Assembly: GCA_003551485.1 (NCBI GenBank)
Contig: PUMS01000070.1
Span: 1 to 10,680 of the forward strand
DNA: 10,680 nucleotides
From: Phycisphaeraceae bacterium
GTDB lineage: Bacteria; Planctomycetota; Phycisphaerae; Phycisphaerales; Phycisphaeraceae
Reading direction: 5' to 3'
The notes beneath the pieces were generated by a model that was not told the origin of the DNA, did no database searches, and was given only the letters and a program-made list of their open reading frames with translations. Shown piece after piece: positions 1 through 6,756 of this stretch; within the stretch, counting starts at the first letter, position 1; every line of letters starts with the position of its first letter. A program made the translations under genes and the position numbers.

Positions 1-397
1 CATCGATGTCGACCACGTGCTGCACTACGTGATCAACGGCCACAACTACAACAACGAACGCGAGCGCAACGTGGATGGCACCTGGAGCAACGCAAGGCCA
101 AGATACGTCGGGGTCACGCGGATCGAGGCCCTGCCCCACAGCCCCAGCGAACTGCTCTACGTCACCGAGGGCAACTTCGACAACCTGCGGCCCGACACGC
201 AGTTCTACCGCCACGATATCTTCAACGTCGGCCACATGCCCTTCGGCCACGGCGGCAACGTGCACAACAACCCGCGGATGATCCACGCCCACGATGACCG
301 CCACCAGGGGCGGGTGCCGATCCTCTTCTTCGACAGCCACGTCCAGGTGCGATACCTCGAACCGGATTCGGTACCGCCCACGCTGCTCCTGCCCTGA
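1..397 (+). CDS. C-terminal part of a pseudopilin-like (H-X9-DG type) protein, 5' truncated
   Basis: The reading frame is open from the left edge (first full codon at base 2) to the TGA at 395-397, so the start lies outside the window; about 131 residues are visible. The last 35 residues, with RVPILFFDSHVQVRYLEP, resemble the C-termini of planctomycete/Lentisphaerota pseudopilin-like proteins, where a His, then a short strand, then F-x-D-x-H-V precede the end. The upstream part is rich in Asn, His and Tyr (VINGHNYNNERERN), also common in that group. The neighbour 55 bases downstream is a clear pseudopilin-type protein, which supports the call. Such proteins are normally anchored in the membrane by an N-terminal helix, which is not visible here. 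Family assignment is inference from the C-terminus and context; the role is unknown. Confidence 0.6.
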   Translation, partial: IDVDHVLHYVINGHNYNNERERNVDGTWSNARPRYVGVTRIEALPHSPSELLYVTEGNFDNLRPDTQFYRHDIFNVGHMPFGHGGNVHNNPRMIHAHDDRHQGRVPILFFDSHVQVRYLEPDSVPPTLLLP

Positions 398-452
398 CCG
401 CCGCCGCGACGTCGGGCCCGTGAAGGCGCGCAGCCTCAACTGGAATGACCCC

Positions 453-1208
453 ATGACCTCATTCAACCATTGGAATCGGCCCCATCGCGCGACGGGTTCG
501 CAGGGTTTCACCCTGATCGAACTGTTGGTGGTCATCTCGATCATCGCGCTGCTGGTCTCGCTGCTGCTGCCGGCGCTGGCCGCGACCCGGCGAGCGGCGC
601 TGGAGATGCAATGCGGTGTGAACGTGCGGACGCTGACGCAGACAGTGGTCAGCTTCGCTGCCGACCATCGCGACTGGCTGCCCAACATGGGAACCGGCGC
701 TGTGGATGCCCGCGATGGGGGCCATACTCATGCCTACTGGATCCGCCGCTTCTGGCGCGACCACCTGGTCGAGCACTACGGCCTGGAGCGCGACAAGCTC
801 TACTCGCCGACCAACGATCGCTGGAACCGCGATGACTTCTGGAACTACAGTTCCAGTCACACGGTGATCAGCTACTACTACTTCGGCAACCGTCCGGGCA
901 TGGAAGGGGTACTCGAGCAGATTCAGCGCGACAACCCGCAGGCGCGGGCGCCGCTGTTTCCGCGGCGGGTGACCGATGATGCCCATGCGCCCTATCTCGT
1001 GACCGACCTCAACCGCCACTGGCCGGCCAACAGCGGCTCGTTCATCTCACCCAACGACCCCAACCGCTGGGGGGCCAATCACCTCTACATCGACGGTGAC
1101 ATGGTCATCGGTTCGCACGTTGGACGCATCGATGGCAGCGTACGCTGGATCGCGGGTGAGAAGGTCCAATCCCGCTTCACCTACAGCGGCGTGCGCTATT
1201 TCTGGTAG
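453..1208 (+). CDS. Prepilin-type N-terminal cleavage/methylation domain protein (pseudopilin-like)
   Basis: This is a 251-residue protein if started at ATG 453. Residues 1-18 form a basic leader, and the prepilin peptidase site is G18-F19 within GSQGFTLIELLVV, with the conserved Glu at mature position 5 (E23). A hydrophobic helix follows to about residue 44, ending LLLPALAATRRAA. The globular part has the planctomycete pseudopilin pattern: an early Cys and Asn (MQCGVNVRTL), then a C-terminal stretch HVGRIDGSVRWI that resembles the usual DG-containing end. It would be processed by a prepilin peptidase and held in the inner membrane or in a type II secretion/type IV pilus-like fibre. ATG 453 was chosen because it gives a normal leader length. 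GTG 420, in frame, is an alternative, and no strong ribosome binding site decides between them. The frame is open further upstream to 294, but that extension is not leader-like. Family is secure; individual function is unknown. Confidence 0.88.
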   Translation: MTSFNHWNRPHRATGSQGFTLIELLVVISIIALLVSLLLPALAATRRAALEMQCGVNVRTLTQTVVSFAADHRDWLPNMGTGAVDARDGGHTHAYWIRRFWRDHLVEHYGLERDKLYSPTNDRWNRDDFWNYSSSHTVISYYYFGNRPGMEGVLEQIQRDNPQARAPLFPRRVTDDAHAPYLVTDLNRHWPANSGSFISPNDPNRWGANHLYIDGDMVIGSHVGRIDGSVRWIAGEKVQSRFTYSGVRYFW

Positions 1209-1246
1209 GGCCGATGGCGGCCGGCCGGTGGCGCACGCATTCTCAT

Positions 1247-1313
1247 GGCAGGGCAGAATATGGTGTTGTCGGCCCCTCCCCATGCCGATTTCCGTTTTCT
1301 GCCTGCCTTTTTT
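1247..1313 (+). terminator. Candidate intrinsic terminator after the pseudopilin gene
   Basis: The left arm GGCAGGGCAGAA (1247-1258) pairs with TTCTGCCTGCC (1297-1307) along 11 base pairs with one bulged G. The right arm runs directly into six T (1308-1313). The 38-base loop can form a small inner stem, TCGGC (1269-1273) with GCCGA (1284-1288). The position, 38 bases after the pseudopilin stop codon, suits a terminator. The long loop is unusual for a Rho-independent terminator and lowers confidence. Confidence 0.5.
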
Positions 1314-1508
1314 CGTATCAGTAAAGATGGGGACCGTTCGGCCTCATTCCCGTGCGCCACGCATCGGCCGTCGACGCCGGCGATATGATTTCCAGCATGC
1401 AGTGATGCAATAGCCGGCGCCGCCAGGACGTTGCCCCGCTATGACAAGGTCGTGTTGGATCGAACCGTTCACCAATCGTGTCCAAAGATCAGCTTCGGGA
1501 GGTCTTTC

Positions 1509-1559
1509 ATGCCATGCAACGCCGTGTTCGGTCCGATGGCCCTGCTCGCCGACAGGTGA
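1509..1559 (+). CDS. Possible 16-codon leader peptide upstream of the 932-residue protein
   Basis: ATG 1509 follows a near-perfect Shine-Dalgarno sequence GGGAGGT (1497-1503) with a five-base spacer. It would encode MPCNAVFGPMALLADR, ending at TGA 1557-1559, which is 42 bases before the main start. A second ATG at 1514, in another frame, lies 11 bases from the same site and would give a 17-residue basic peptide. A strong ribosome binding site with no gene behind it suggests either a translated leader with a regulatory role or chance. Nothing in the peptide (no run of one amino acid) points to classical attenuation. Confidence 0.22.
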   Translation: MPCNAVFGPMALLADR

Positions 1560-1588
1560 CCGTGTGACCGAACGTGGTCTGATGATCC

Positions 1589-1594
1589 AAGGAG
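1589..1594 (+). promoter_or_regulatory. Ribosome binding site fixing the start at 1602
   Basis: AAGGAG lies seven bases before ATG 1602. It decides that start, which is also the first to give a signal peptide in this frame. Confidence 0.8.
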
Positions 1595-1601
1595 CGACAG
1601 C

Positions 1602-4400
1602 ATGCGAAACGATCGGTGGACGGTGAGCGCGCAGCGCCTGACTGGACTTGCTGCCGTACTGTGTCTGGCCTGGGGCTGGGGGGCGATGCCGGCGGCGGCC
1701 GATGCCGCGGCCGGGGTCGAGTTGATCGACGAGCAGACCCCCTGGCGGGCGTACCTGGTGCAGGGTCGCCTGCCGCTGAAGGCGGAGGAGGGCCTGCGGC
1801 TGCGCGAGCGCCGCGCGGCGTGGGACTTCGAGTACGGCGGGCATGACCGCGAGGTGGTGATCACGCCCGTCCCGACGCGCCGCAACCCGGACCCCGAGCC
1901 GGAGGTGGTCGACCTCGACCGGCGAAATCCCCACTACACCGTCCTTCCACCGCCTGACTGGACGGATGCTGACTTCGATGACATCCACTGGCCGCGCTAC
2001 CAGACGGATGAACTGTCGGACTTTCTGGGCGACTACGGTGTGCCGGCGGGGGCACGCGGCCCGGTGGCGCTGCATCTGCGGACCCGCTTCGGCGTGTCCG
2101 ATCCTGAACGTGCCACCGATCTCGAACTCGCCGCCACTGGCCTGGGCGGGGCCGTGATCCACGTCAACGGGCAAGAGGTCGGCCGCGCTTACCTGCCCGA
2201 GGACGATCCCCACGCCCTGGCCTTCGCCCACAGCTACCCCGAGCCGGCTTATGTCGATGAGTACGGCGAACTTCTGCCCGGCGCCTCAGGGCAGCGGCCG
2301 GGCCTTGGCGAGCTGGACCTGACCCCGATCGAGGTGCCCGAGGAACTGCGCGAAAACTACGAGCAACGCATTCGCAGCTTCACCATCACGATTCCCCCCG
2401 ACCTGCTGCATCGCGGGGCGAACGTGCTGGCGGTCGAGTGGCGCACCGCGCCGCATCGCCGCGGGGGGGCCGGCTGGAGCCACCTGGGCGTGCATCGTAT
2501 CGCGCTGACAAGCGACAGCGGCGACGGGGCGATCGCCTACCGCGAGGCCATCGCCAGCACGCACCTCTGGAACGCGGCGGCCGAGGAGCAGATCACCAGC
2601 GACCGGGCACAGCAATCGCTTGTGCAGCGGCGCTGGCACTGGAGCATGTACTGGGCGCGCGGCATGCCGGTCCGCGGCACGCAGATGGGCAATCCCTTCG
2701 ATCCGCTCCGCCCGCTGCGCATCCTCGTGCCGCGCGGCGGGATGGGCAGCGGGCAGGTGGTGATCAGCGACCTCGATGGGCTGCACGAGCTTTCGGCAAC
2801 GATGGGCGAACTGAGCGGCCGGGATGGCGCCGTGCTGAAGGCGCGGTCGGTGAGCACCCGGTACGCAGCGCAGCCCGATGACCTGCATCACTGCGACGTG
2901 CTGATGCCCGAGCCGCCGGACGGCGCCGGGACCGTTCCCATCTGGACGATCATCGAGGCCCCCGCCGGCCAGGCGCCGGGCTGGTACACCGGCACGCTGA
3001 GCGTGCGGGGCAACGGCCGGTCGTTCCAGGTGCCCGTGCAGGTGCTGGTCAGCGGGGCGACGCTGCCTCCGCCGCACGAGTTTGCCGACGTCAGCGTGCA
3101 TCTGACCCAGTCGCCCAGGACCGTGGCGATGCACTACGACGTTGAGCCCTGGTCCGATCGCCACTGGCAGTTGCTCGAGCCTTCACTGAAACTGTTGGGC
3201 CAGGCGGGCAACGAGGTGCTCAACGTGCCGGTGATCCTGAGCAACTTTCCCGCCGCCTTCCGGCCGGGGCAGCCGGCCCGAAGCGAGTCTTCCCAGACCT
3301 GGCGTCAACCCCTGATCCGGTGGGTGAAGGGCGACGAGGGCCGGCTGCGGCCGGACTTCGAGGTGTTCGACCGGTTCCTGGACCTTTACGTGGAGCACGT
3401 CGGGCCGCCCCGGGCCATATCGCTGTGGCTGTGGGAGCCGGGGTCGGCCGTCGAGCTGGCCCAGGCCTACGAGGGGCGCCGCGAGCACAGCGTCGAGACC
3501 GAGGCCAGAACCCCGGGCGTACTGGTGCAGGTCTGGGACCCACAGACCGGCCGAGCGCATCAGCACACGGCGCCGGGACTGCTCGACGACGACGCCGAGG
3601 CCTTCTGGCGGCCCATGCTCGAGGGCGTACGCCGGCGCGTGCAACAGCGCGGCTGGGATGAGCGCATCATCATGCTCGGCTTCGGCAGCGATGTCCGCCC
3701 CGGTGAACGCACCGGTCGGCGCGTGCGCCAATGGGCTCCCTACGCCCGCTGGGACCTGCTTTCGCACTTCAGCGGCGAGACGCCCGGCCGCAAGGACGAT
3801 GGCCGCTACATCGCCACCGGTGGGCTGGAGGTCGGCATCCGACGATACCCGTGGCTCCGCTTCCGCCGGGTGCTCAGCGCCGAGCAGTTGGAGGGGTGGC
3901 TCAACTCACCGCCCCAATACGTGGACCTGCCGACGGCGCGCTGGCAGCATCAGCCCTGGTCGCCGCCGTTTCTATATCGCACGCTGCCGCAGATGTGGGG
4001 CCGGCTGGGTCACCTGGGCCTGGACTTCTGGCGGGCCGGCCGCGAGTCCGGCCCGCGCAACAGTTCCTTCTTCTCGCACGTCGATGCGTTGACGGTGCCC
4101 GGTCCGCAGGGGGCATTGCCCACGGTCCGCTTTCAGATGCTCCGCGAGGGCGTGCAGGATACGCACATCCGCCTGGCCATCGTCCGCGCCTGCCTCGAAC
4201 TCGCCGAAGACCAGCGCGAGCCCTACCGGCAACTGCTCGATGAGCTGCGCGGCCGGGTCGGCCACGGCCATGGCTACCTCAGCCAGCACGAGCTTCAGTT
4301 CGACTGGCCCGGTTACATCGCCCGCCTGCACGAAGCCCTGGCGGAGCTGACCGGCCAGTCCATCGACGCCCGGTGGGACCAGCCACCCGGCCGGGAGTAG
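1602..4400 (+). CDS. Secreted DUF4091/GH123-like glycoside hydrolase-fold protein
   Basis: This is a 932-residue protein with a Sec-type signal peptide: a basic start, the hydrophobic stretch LTGLAAVLCLAWGWGAM, and a likely cleavage after the Ala-rich segment near residue 35. Residues about 150-300 look like a galactose-binding-like beta-sandwich as seen beside glycosidases (AVIHVNGQEVGRA near 183, ANVLAVEWR near 273). Residues about 450-490 contain PGWYTGTLSVRGNG, matching the strand-rich domain that precedes the barrel in GH123/DUF4091 proteins. The barrel would span about 495-830. The end of the module, VRFQMLREGVQDTHIRLAI (about 842-860), resembles the DUF4091 motif R-x-E-x-L-R-D/E-G-x-x-D. 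GH123 enzymes remove N-acetylgalactosamine by substrate-assisted catalysis using an Asp-Glu pair. Here the comparable strand end reads GFGSDVRP (693-700), with Asp697 but no Glu after it. Fold assignment is moderately sure. Activity and substrate are not known, and it may be a non-catalytic or differently acting subfamily. Confidence 0.72.
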   Translation: MRNDRWTVSAQRLTGLAAVLCLAWGWGAMPAAADAAAGVELIDEQTPWRAYLVQGRLPLKAEEGLRLRERRAAWDFEYGGHDREVVITPVPTRRNPDPEPEVVDLDRRNPHYTVLPPPDWTDADFDDIHWPRYQTDELSDFLGDYGVPAGARGPVALHLRTRFGVSDPERATDLELAATGLGGAVIHVNGQEVGRAYLPEDDPHALAFAHSYPEPAYVDEYGELLPGASGQRPGLGELDLTPIEVPEELRENYEQRIRSFTITIPPDLLHRGANVLAVEWRTAPHRRGGAGWSHLGVHRIALTSDSGDGAIAYREAIASTHLWNAAAEEQITSDRAQQSLVQRRWHWSMYWARGMPVRGTQMGNPFDPLRPLRILVPRGGMGSGQVVISDLDGLHELSATMGELSGRDGAVLKARSVSTRYAAQPDDLHHCDVLMPEPPDGAGTVPIWTIIEAPAGQAPGWYTGTLSVRGNGRSFQVPVQVLVSGATLPPPHEFADVSVHLTQSPRTVAMHYDVEPWSDRHWQLLEPSLKLLGQAGNEVLNVPVILSNFPAAFRPGQPARSESSQTWRQPLIRWVKGDEGRLRPDFEVFDRFLDLYVEHVGPPRAISLWLWEPGSAVELAQAYEGRREHSVETEARTPGVLVQVWDPQTGRAHQHTAPGLLDDDAEAFWRPMLEGVRRRVQQRGWDERIIMLGFGSDVRPGERTGRRVRQWAPYARWDLLSHFSGETPGRKDDGRYIATGGLEVGIRRYPWLRFRRVLSAEQLEGWLNSPPQYVDLPTARWQHQPWSPPFLYRTLPQMWGRLGHLGLDFWRAGRESGPRNSSFFSHVDALTVPGPQGALPTVRFQMLREGVQDTHIRLAIVRACLELAEDQREPYRQLLDELRGRVGHGHGYLSQHELQFDWPGYIARLHEALAELTGQSIDARWDQPPGRE

Positions 4401-4655
4401 AACGGAGGGCCGCGACATGACACGTACGCGATGGTCGCCAGCGAACCCACGGACCGGTCGTCATCAGCAGCACCCGCATGGAGATCGGGCCATGACGCTG
4501 GCCGGGTTCGGGCCGTACCCGCCACGTTCGCCCCGCACACGGGTCGGGCGCATCGGCCCACAGGTGGAAGCCGATGCCAGGGCCGCCTGGACCACGGCAT
4601 GGAAGCAGCGAACCGGCCGACGCAACTGCGAACGGCGATTGACAGGAGACTCACA
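4401..4655 (+). other. 255-base leader between the GH123-like and beta-helix genes
   Basis: No supported gene lies here. A possible ORF begins at ATG 4417 behind GGAGG (4404-4408) and runs to 4722, overlapping the next gene by 67 bases in another frame. Its 101 residues are Arg-, Pro- and Gly-rich with no recognisable domain, so it is not called as a gene. The frame of the downstream gene is also open back to ATG 4431, but that extension lacks signal-peptide character. Confidence 0.5.
4644..4648 (+). promoter_or_regulatory. Ribosome binding site fixing the start at 4656
   Basis: AGGAG is seven bases before ATG 4656. This site, with the signal peptide that follows, argues against the in-frame upstream start at 4431. 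Confidence 0.75.
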
Positions 4656-6356
4656 ATGCAACAGCGAACCGGAACAACCCATCGAGCGACCCCGCGGCGG
4701 CGGGCCGGTGGAACAGTCATGATCACCGCAGCGCTGATGCTGGCCGCGACCCATCCGGGCGTGCCACCGTTGCCCGGGTTGGCCGGCGGACCGTCCGCGG
4801 CGGCGGCCGGCCCCGCGCCGGTCGAATACTACGTCAGCAGTTCCACCGGCGATGACGCCAACCCCGGAACGAGCCCGGAGAGGCCGTGGCAAACCCTGGC
4901 CCGGGTGATGGAACACCGGGATTTCGCGCCGGGAGACGCGATTCTGCTGCGGCGCGGCGACACCTGGAACGAACGCCTGCGCCTCACCCTGCGCGGCGAG
5001 GAGGGCAGGCCCATTCGCCTGGGGGCCTACGGCGAGGGGCCTCGTCCGCACATCCGCCGCAACGGCCACCACAGCGAGTGGTGCATCATCCTCGACGATC
5101 CGTGGCACATCGTCGTCGAGGACCTCACCCTCTCCCACGCCGGGGCCGGCCTGTGGGTGGGCGGGCGTCCGCGCGACATGCAGTACGATCCGCAAAGCGT
5201 TCCCCCTTCCGGGCATGTGACCATCCGCCGTCTGGTGACCCTGGAAATGGACGGCCTGTATGCGCACATTGGGGGAAGACCTCACCAATCGCCCAATCGT
5301 GCCGAAGGGTACAACGATGGTTCCTACGGCATCGTGATCGGGGACTACCGTCGCACCCATGGTCTGACCATCGAAAGGGTCCGGATCGAGGACTGCGAAA
5401 TGAGCCGTTCCGCCGCCGGGCTTGAAATGCGGCGGGTCAGGGATGTGCGGGTGCATCGCTGCGTTTTTCGCGACAACACCAAACCCGACCATTCGTGGAA
5501 CAGCATCTTCATCGCCGGGCTTGAGCAAGCGGTCTTCGAGCGCCTCATCATCGACCGCGGCGCCCATTCCGCTCAGTTTGGCACGACCGCCTTTTTCCTG
5601 GCCAACGACACGAACGTGACCATTCGGGGCAGTTGGATCATCAACACCCCCGAGTCCAGTTCGAATGATCGGGCCGGGATGAGCTGGGAGCATAGCGGCG
5701 CGGGCTACGTGGTCGAACGCTGCACCTTCATCAACAACGCCGGTGCTGCGATCCAGTTCCTGCGGAACCCGGGGGGCAGAAGCGATACCACGGGCATTCG
5801 GGTGGAGGGCAACCGATTCGTCGCCAATCAGGCCGCTCCACCGGGTCACAATCTCAGGGGCCGTAACCACAGTCAACTCGGCCAGGTCATGGCATCGTCG
5901 TGGGGCCGAAACAATCGTCCCGAAGGCGCCATCGTGAACAACGTCTTTTTCAACGGTCCGGGAGTGCCGCGTGACCTTCCGCTGGTCACCTGTGGCATCG
6001 AGGAACAGGAGTTGAAACTCAAGGCGGAGGGCAATGTCCGCAAGGAGAGTGCCGAGGCGGTGTTCGAGGCCCTTCCACTGGACGACCCGCCCCAGATCAC
6101 CCAGGCACAGGCGGAAGTCCGCGAGGACGGCTCGGCCCGTTTCCGTGCAACGGTCGGGTTAACCGATACCGATACTGACAAGCGACCCCCACAGGTGTTC
6201 TGGGAGCAGATATACGGGCCTTCGGTGGTCGCCTGGCAGAAGAACGGCGCCGATGCGACATGCACCGGATTGGTGGCGGGCGAGTACCTGTTTCGCCTCG
6301 TCGTCGAGGATGGCACATGGCTGGAGACCCGCCTTGTCGACCTGGCCGTCCAGTGA
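4656..6356 (+). CDS. Secreted right-handed parallel beta-helix protein with C-terminal PKD/Ig-like domain
   Basis: This is a 566-residue protein. Residues 1-52 form a long export signal: basic ATPRRRAGG, then VMITAALMLAA, then a Pro/Gly/Ala-rich stretch ending GPSAAAAG. Mature residues begin near VEYYVSSSTGDDANPG (56-71), and PGDAILLRRGDTWNERL (92-108) follows. Both are characteristic of secreted pectate-lyase-like beta-helix proteins (DUF1565/PL9-like starts). Residues about 115-450 show repeated short strands with Asn turns (VTIRRLV, LTIERVRIEDCEMSR, VRVHRCVFRDN, YVVERCTFINNAG, IRVEGNRFVANQ), consistent with helix coils. Residues about 481-566 look like a PKD/Ig-like domain: FWEQIYGPSVVAW, then GEYLFRLVVEDG. 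It probably binds or cleaves an acidic or complex polysaccharide outside the cytoplasm. Catalytic residues cannot be assigned, so lyase, hydrolase or epimerase all remain open. Its codon third positions look less GC-biased than those of its neighbours, which may hint at a separate origin. Confidence 0.8.
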   Translation: MQQRTGTTHRATPRRRAGGTVMITAALMLAATHPGVPPLPGLAGGPSAAAAGPAPVEYYVSSSTGDDANPGTSPERPWQTLARVMEHRDFAPGDAILLRRGDTWNERLRLTLRGEEGRPIRLGAYGEGPRPHIRRNGHHSEWCIILDDPWHIVVEDLTLSHAGAGLWVGGRPRDMQYDPQSVPPSGHVTIRRLVTLEMDGLYAHIGGRPHQSPNRAEGYNDGSYGIVIGDYRRTHGLTIERVRIEDCEMSRSAAGLEMRRVRDVRVHRCVFRDNTKPDHSWNSIFIAGLEQAVFERLIIDRGAHSAQFGTTAFFLANDTNVTIRGSWIINTPESSSNDRAGMSWEHSGAGYVVERCTFINNAGAAIQFLRNPGGRSDTTGIRVEGNRFVANQAAPPGHNLRGRNHSQLGQVMASSWGRNNRPEGAIVNNVFFNGPGVPRDLPLVTCGIEEQELKLKAEGNVRKESAEAVFEALPLDDPPQITQAQAEVREDGSARFRATVGLTDTDTDKRPPQVFWEQIYGPSVVAWQKNGADATCTGLVAGEYLFRLVVEDGTWLETRLVDLAVQ

Positions 6357-6372
6357 TCGCCACTCGTGCATC

Positions 6373-6403
6373 CCTGGGCATGATCGTGGAGCGAATGCCC
6401 GGG
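6373..6403 (+). terminator. Stem-loop 16 bases after the beta-helix gene; possible terminator without T-run
   Basis: CCTGGGCAT (6373-6381) pairs with ATGCCCGGG (6395-6403), nine pairs including one G-T (G-U in RNA) wobble, around a 13-base loop. No T tract follows, so it is either a weak or factor-assisted terminator or a 3'-end stabiliser of the upstream message. Confidence 0.4.
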
Positions 6404-6426
6404 AGCCGGTGCCGTGTCATCCTGAA

Positions 6427-6441
6427 CCGGCCATCGGCCGG
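6427..6441. repeat. Perfect short inverted repeat
   Basis: CCGGCC-ATC-GGCCGG is a perfect six-base inverted repeat with a three-base centre. It may form a tight hairpin next to the stem-loop at 6373-6403, or serve as a dyad binding site. At this GC content such dyads also arise by chance. Confidence 0.3.
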
Positions 6442-6522
6442 AGCGGCTTGCGCACCAGGCATCCCAAGTGTTCTGGACAGATGCGTTGGCGCGGCAGTCC
6501 ACGTTGAAAGGAGCAAATGACC

Positions 6523-6711
6523 ATGGCCGGACCTGAACCGGCGTTTCGAGGTTGCCGGCCGCGGCTTCGGCTGCCGGTCTTCTGGGCGGCGGCGATGCAA
6601 GTGCGGCGGGCCTGGCAATCCACGGATGCGTTGCAGCGTTGGGGCATACGTGCATCGGGTGCGGAACCTTCGATGCGGGCGGCGCCTTGCCGCCGGGCCG
6701 TTGCAGGGTGA
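6523..6711 (+). CDS. Doubtful small hypothetical protein (62 residues)
   Basis: A strong AAAGGAG (6507-6513) precedes two in-frame starts: ATG 6517 (three-base spacer, too close) and ATG 6523 (nine-base spacer, good). The product is basic, with one short hydrophobic patch LPVFWAAAMQV and three Cys, and has no recognised domain. A hand count of third codon positions gives about two-thirds G or C, close to bulk composition and lower than in the flanking genes, so coding evidence is weak apart from the ribosome binding site. It may be a leader ORF, a decayed gene or chance. Confidence 0.25.
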   Translation: MAGPEPAFRGCRPRLRLPVFWAAAMQVRRAWQSTDALQRWGIRASGAEPSMRAAPCRRAVAG

Positions 6712-6756
6712 CGGCCGGGGAAGGGTGAAGGTCAACACGACAGGAGCCACGTGAAG

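Larger units (their letters stand above)
1209..1601 (+). other. 393-base intergenic leader of the 932-residue secreted protein gene
   Basis: The interval separates the pseudopilin genes from the carbohydrate-active cluster and looks less GC-rich than its flanks. Its first third holds a candidate terminator (1247-1313) and its last third a possible short leader ORF (1509-1559). Two copies of GCCGGC flank an AT-richer stretch around 1375-1420 and could pair. No convincing -35/-10 pair could be chosen by eye, although the promoter of the downstream genes is most simply placed here. No longer coding frame with a ribosome binding site and plausible protein was seen. Confidence 0.6.
6357..6756 (+). 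other. 400-base intergenic region before the tandem Tat glycosidase genes
   Basis: The interval carries two inverted repeats close to the upstream stop codon (6373-6403 and 6427-6441) and one possible small ORF behind a good ribosome binding site (6523-6711). No clear promoter boxes were found. It separates the Sec-exported beta-helix gene from the Tat-exported pair and may hold the promoter for the latter; this is inference. Confidence 0.5.

Noticed and set aside
294..452. Upstream extension of the pseudopilin frame to ATG 294
   Set aside because: It would overlap the previous gene by over 100 bases and bury the prepilin cleavage site about 70 residues in, which is not compatible with prepilin processing.
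1441..1626. A 61-codon plus-strand ORF in the first long gap, overlapping the start at 1602
   Set aside because: It has no ribosome binding site and no recognisable product, and it runs into the main gene in another frame.
2286..3164. Minus-strand open frames inside the 932-residue protein gene
   Set aside because: They are shadows of the high-GC plus-strand reading frame; no ribosome binding site or domain supports them.
4431..4655. Earlier start for the beta-helix gene at ATG 4431
   Set aside because: The added 75 residues look like translated intergenic sequence and would place the signal peptide internally; ATG 4656 has its own AGGAG at seven bases.
4417..4722. A 101-codon ORF behind GGAGG overlapping the beta-helix gene
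   Set aside because: The product is Arg/Pro-rich without any domain, it overlaps a well-supported start by 67 bases in another frame, and only the ribosome binding site favours it.
4464..5876. A 470-codon open frame on the minus strand over the beta-helix gene
   Set aside because: It lies opposite a plus-strand gene with signal peptide, beta-helix coils and PKD domain, and its product has no recognisable feature.
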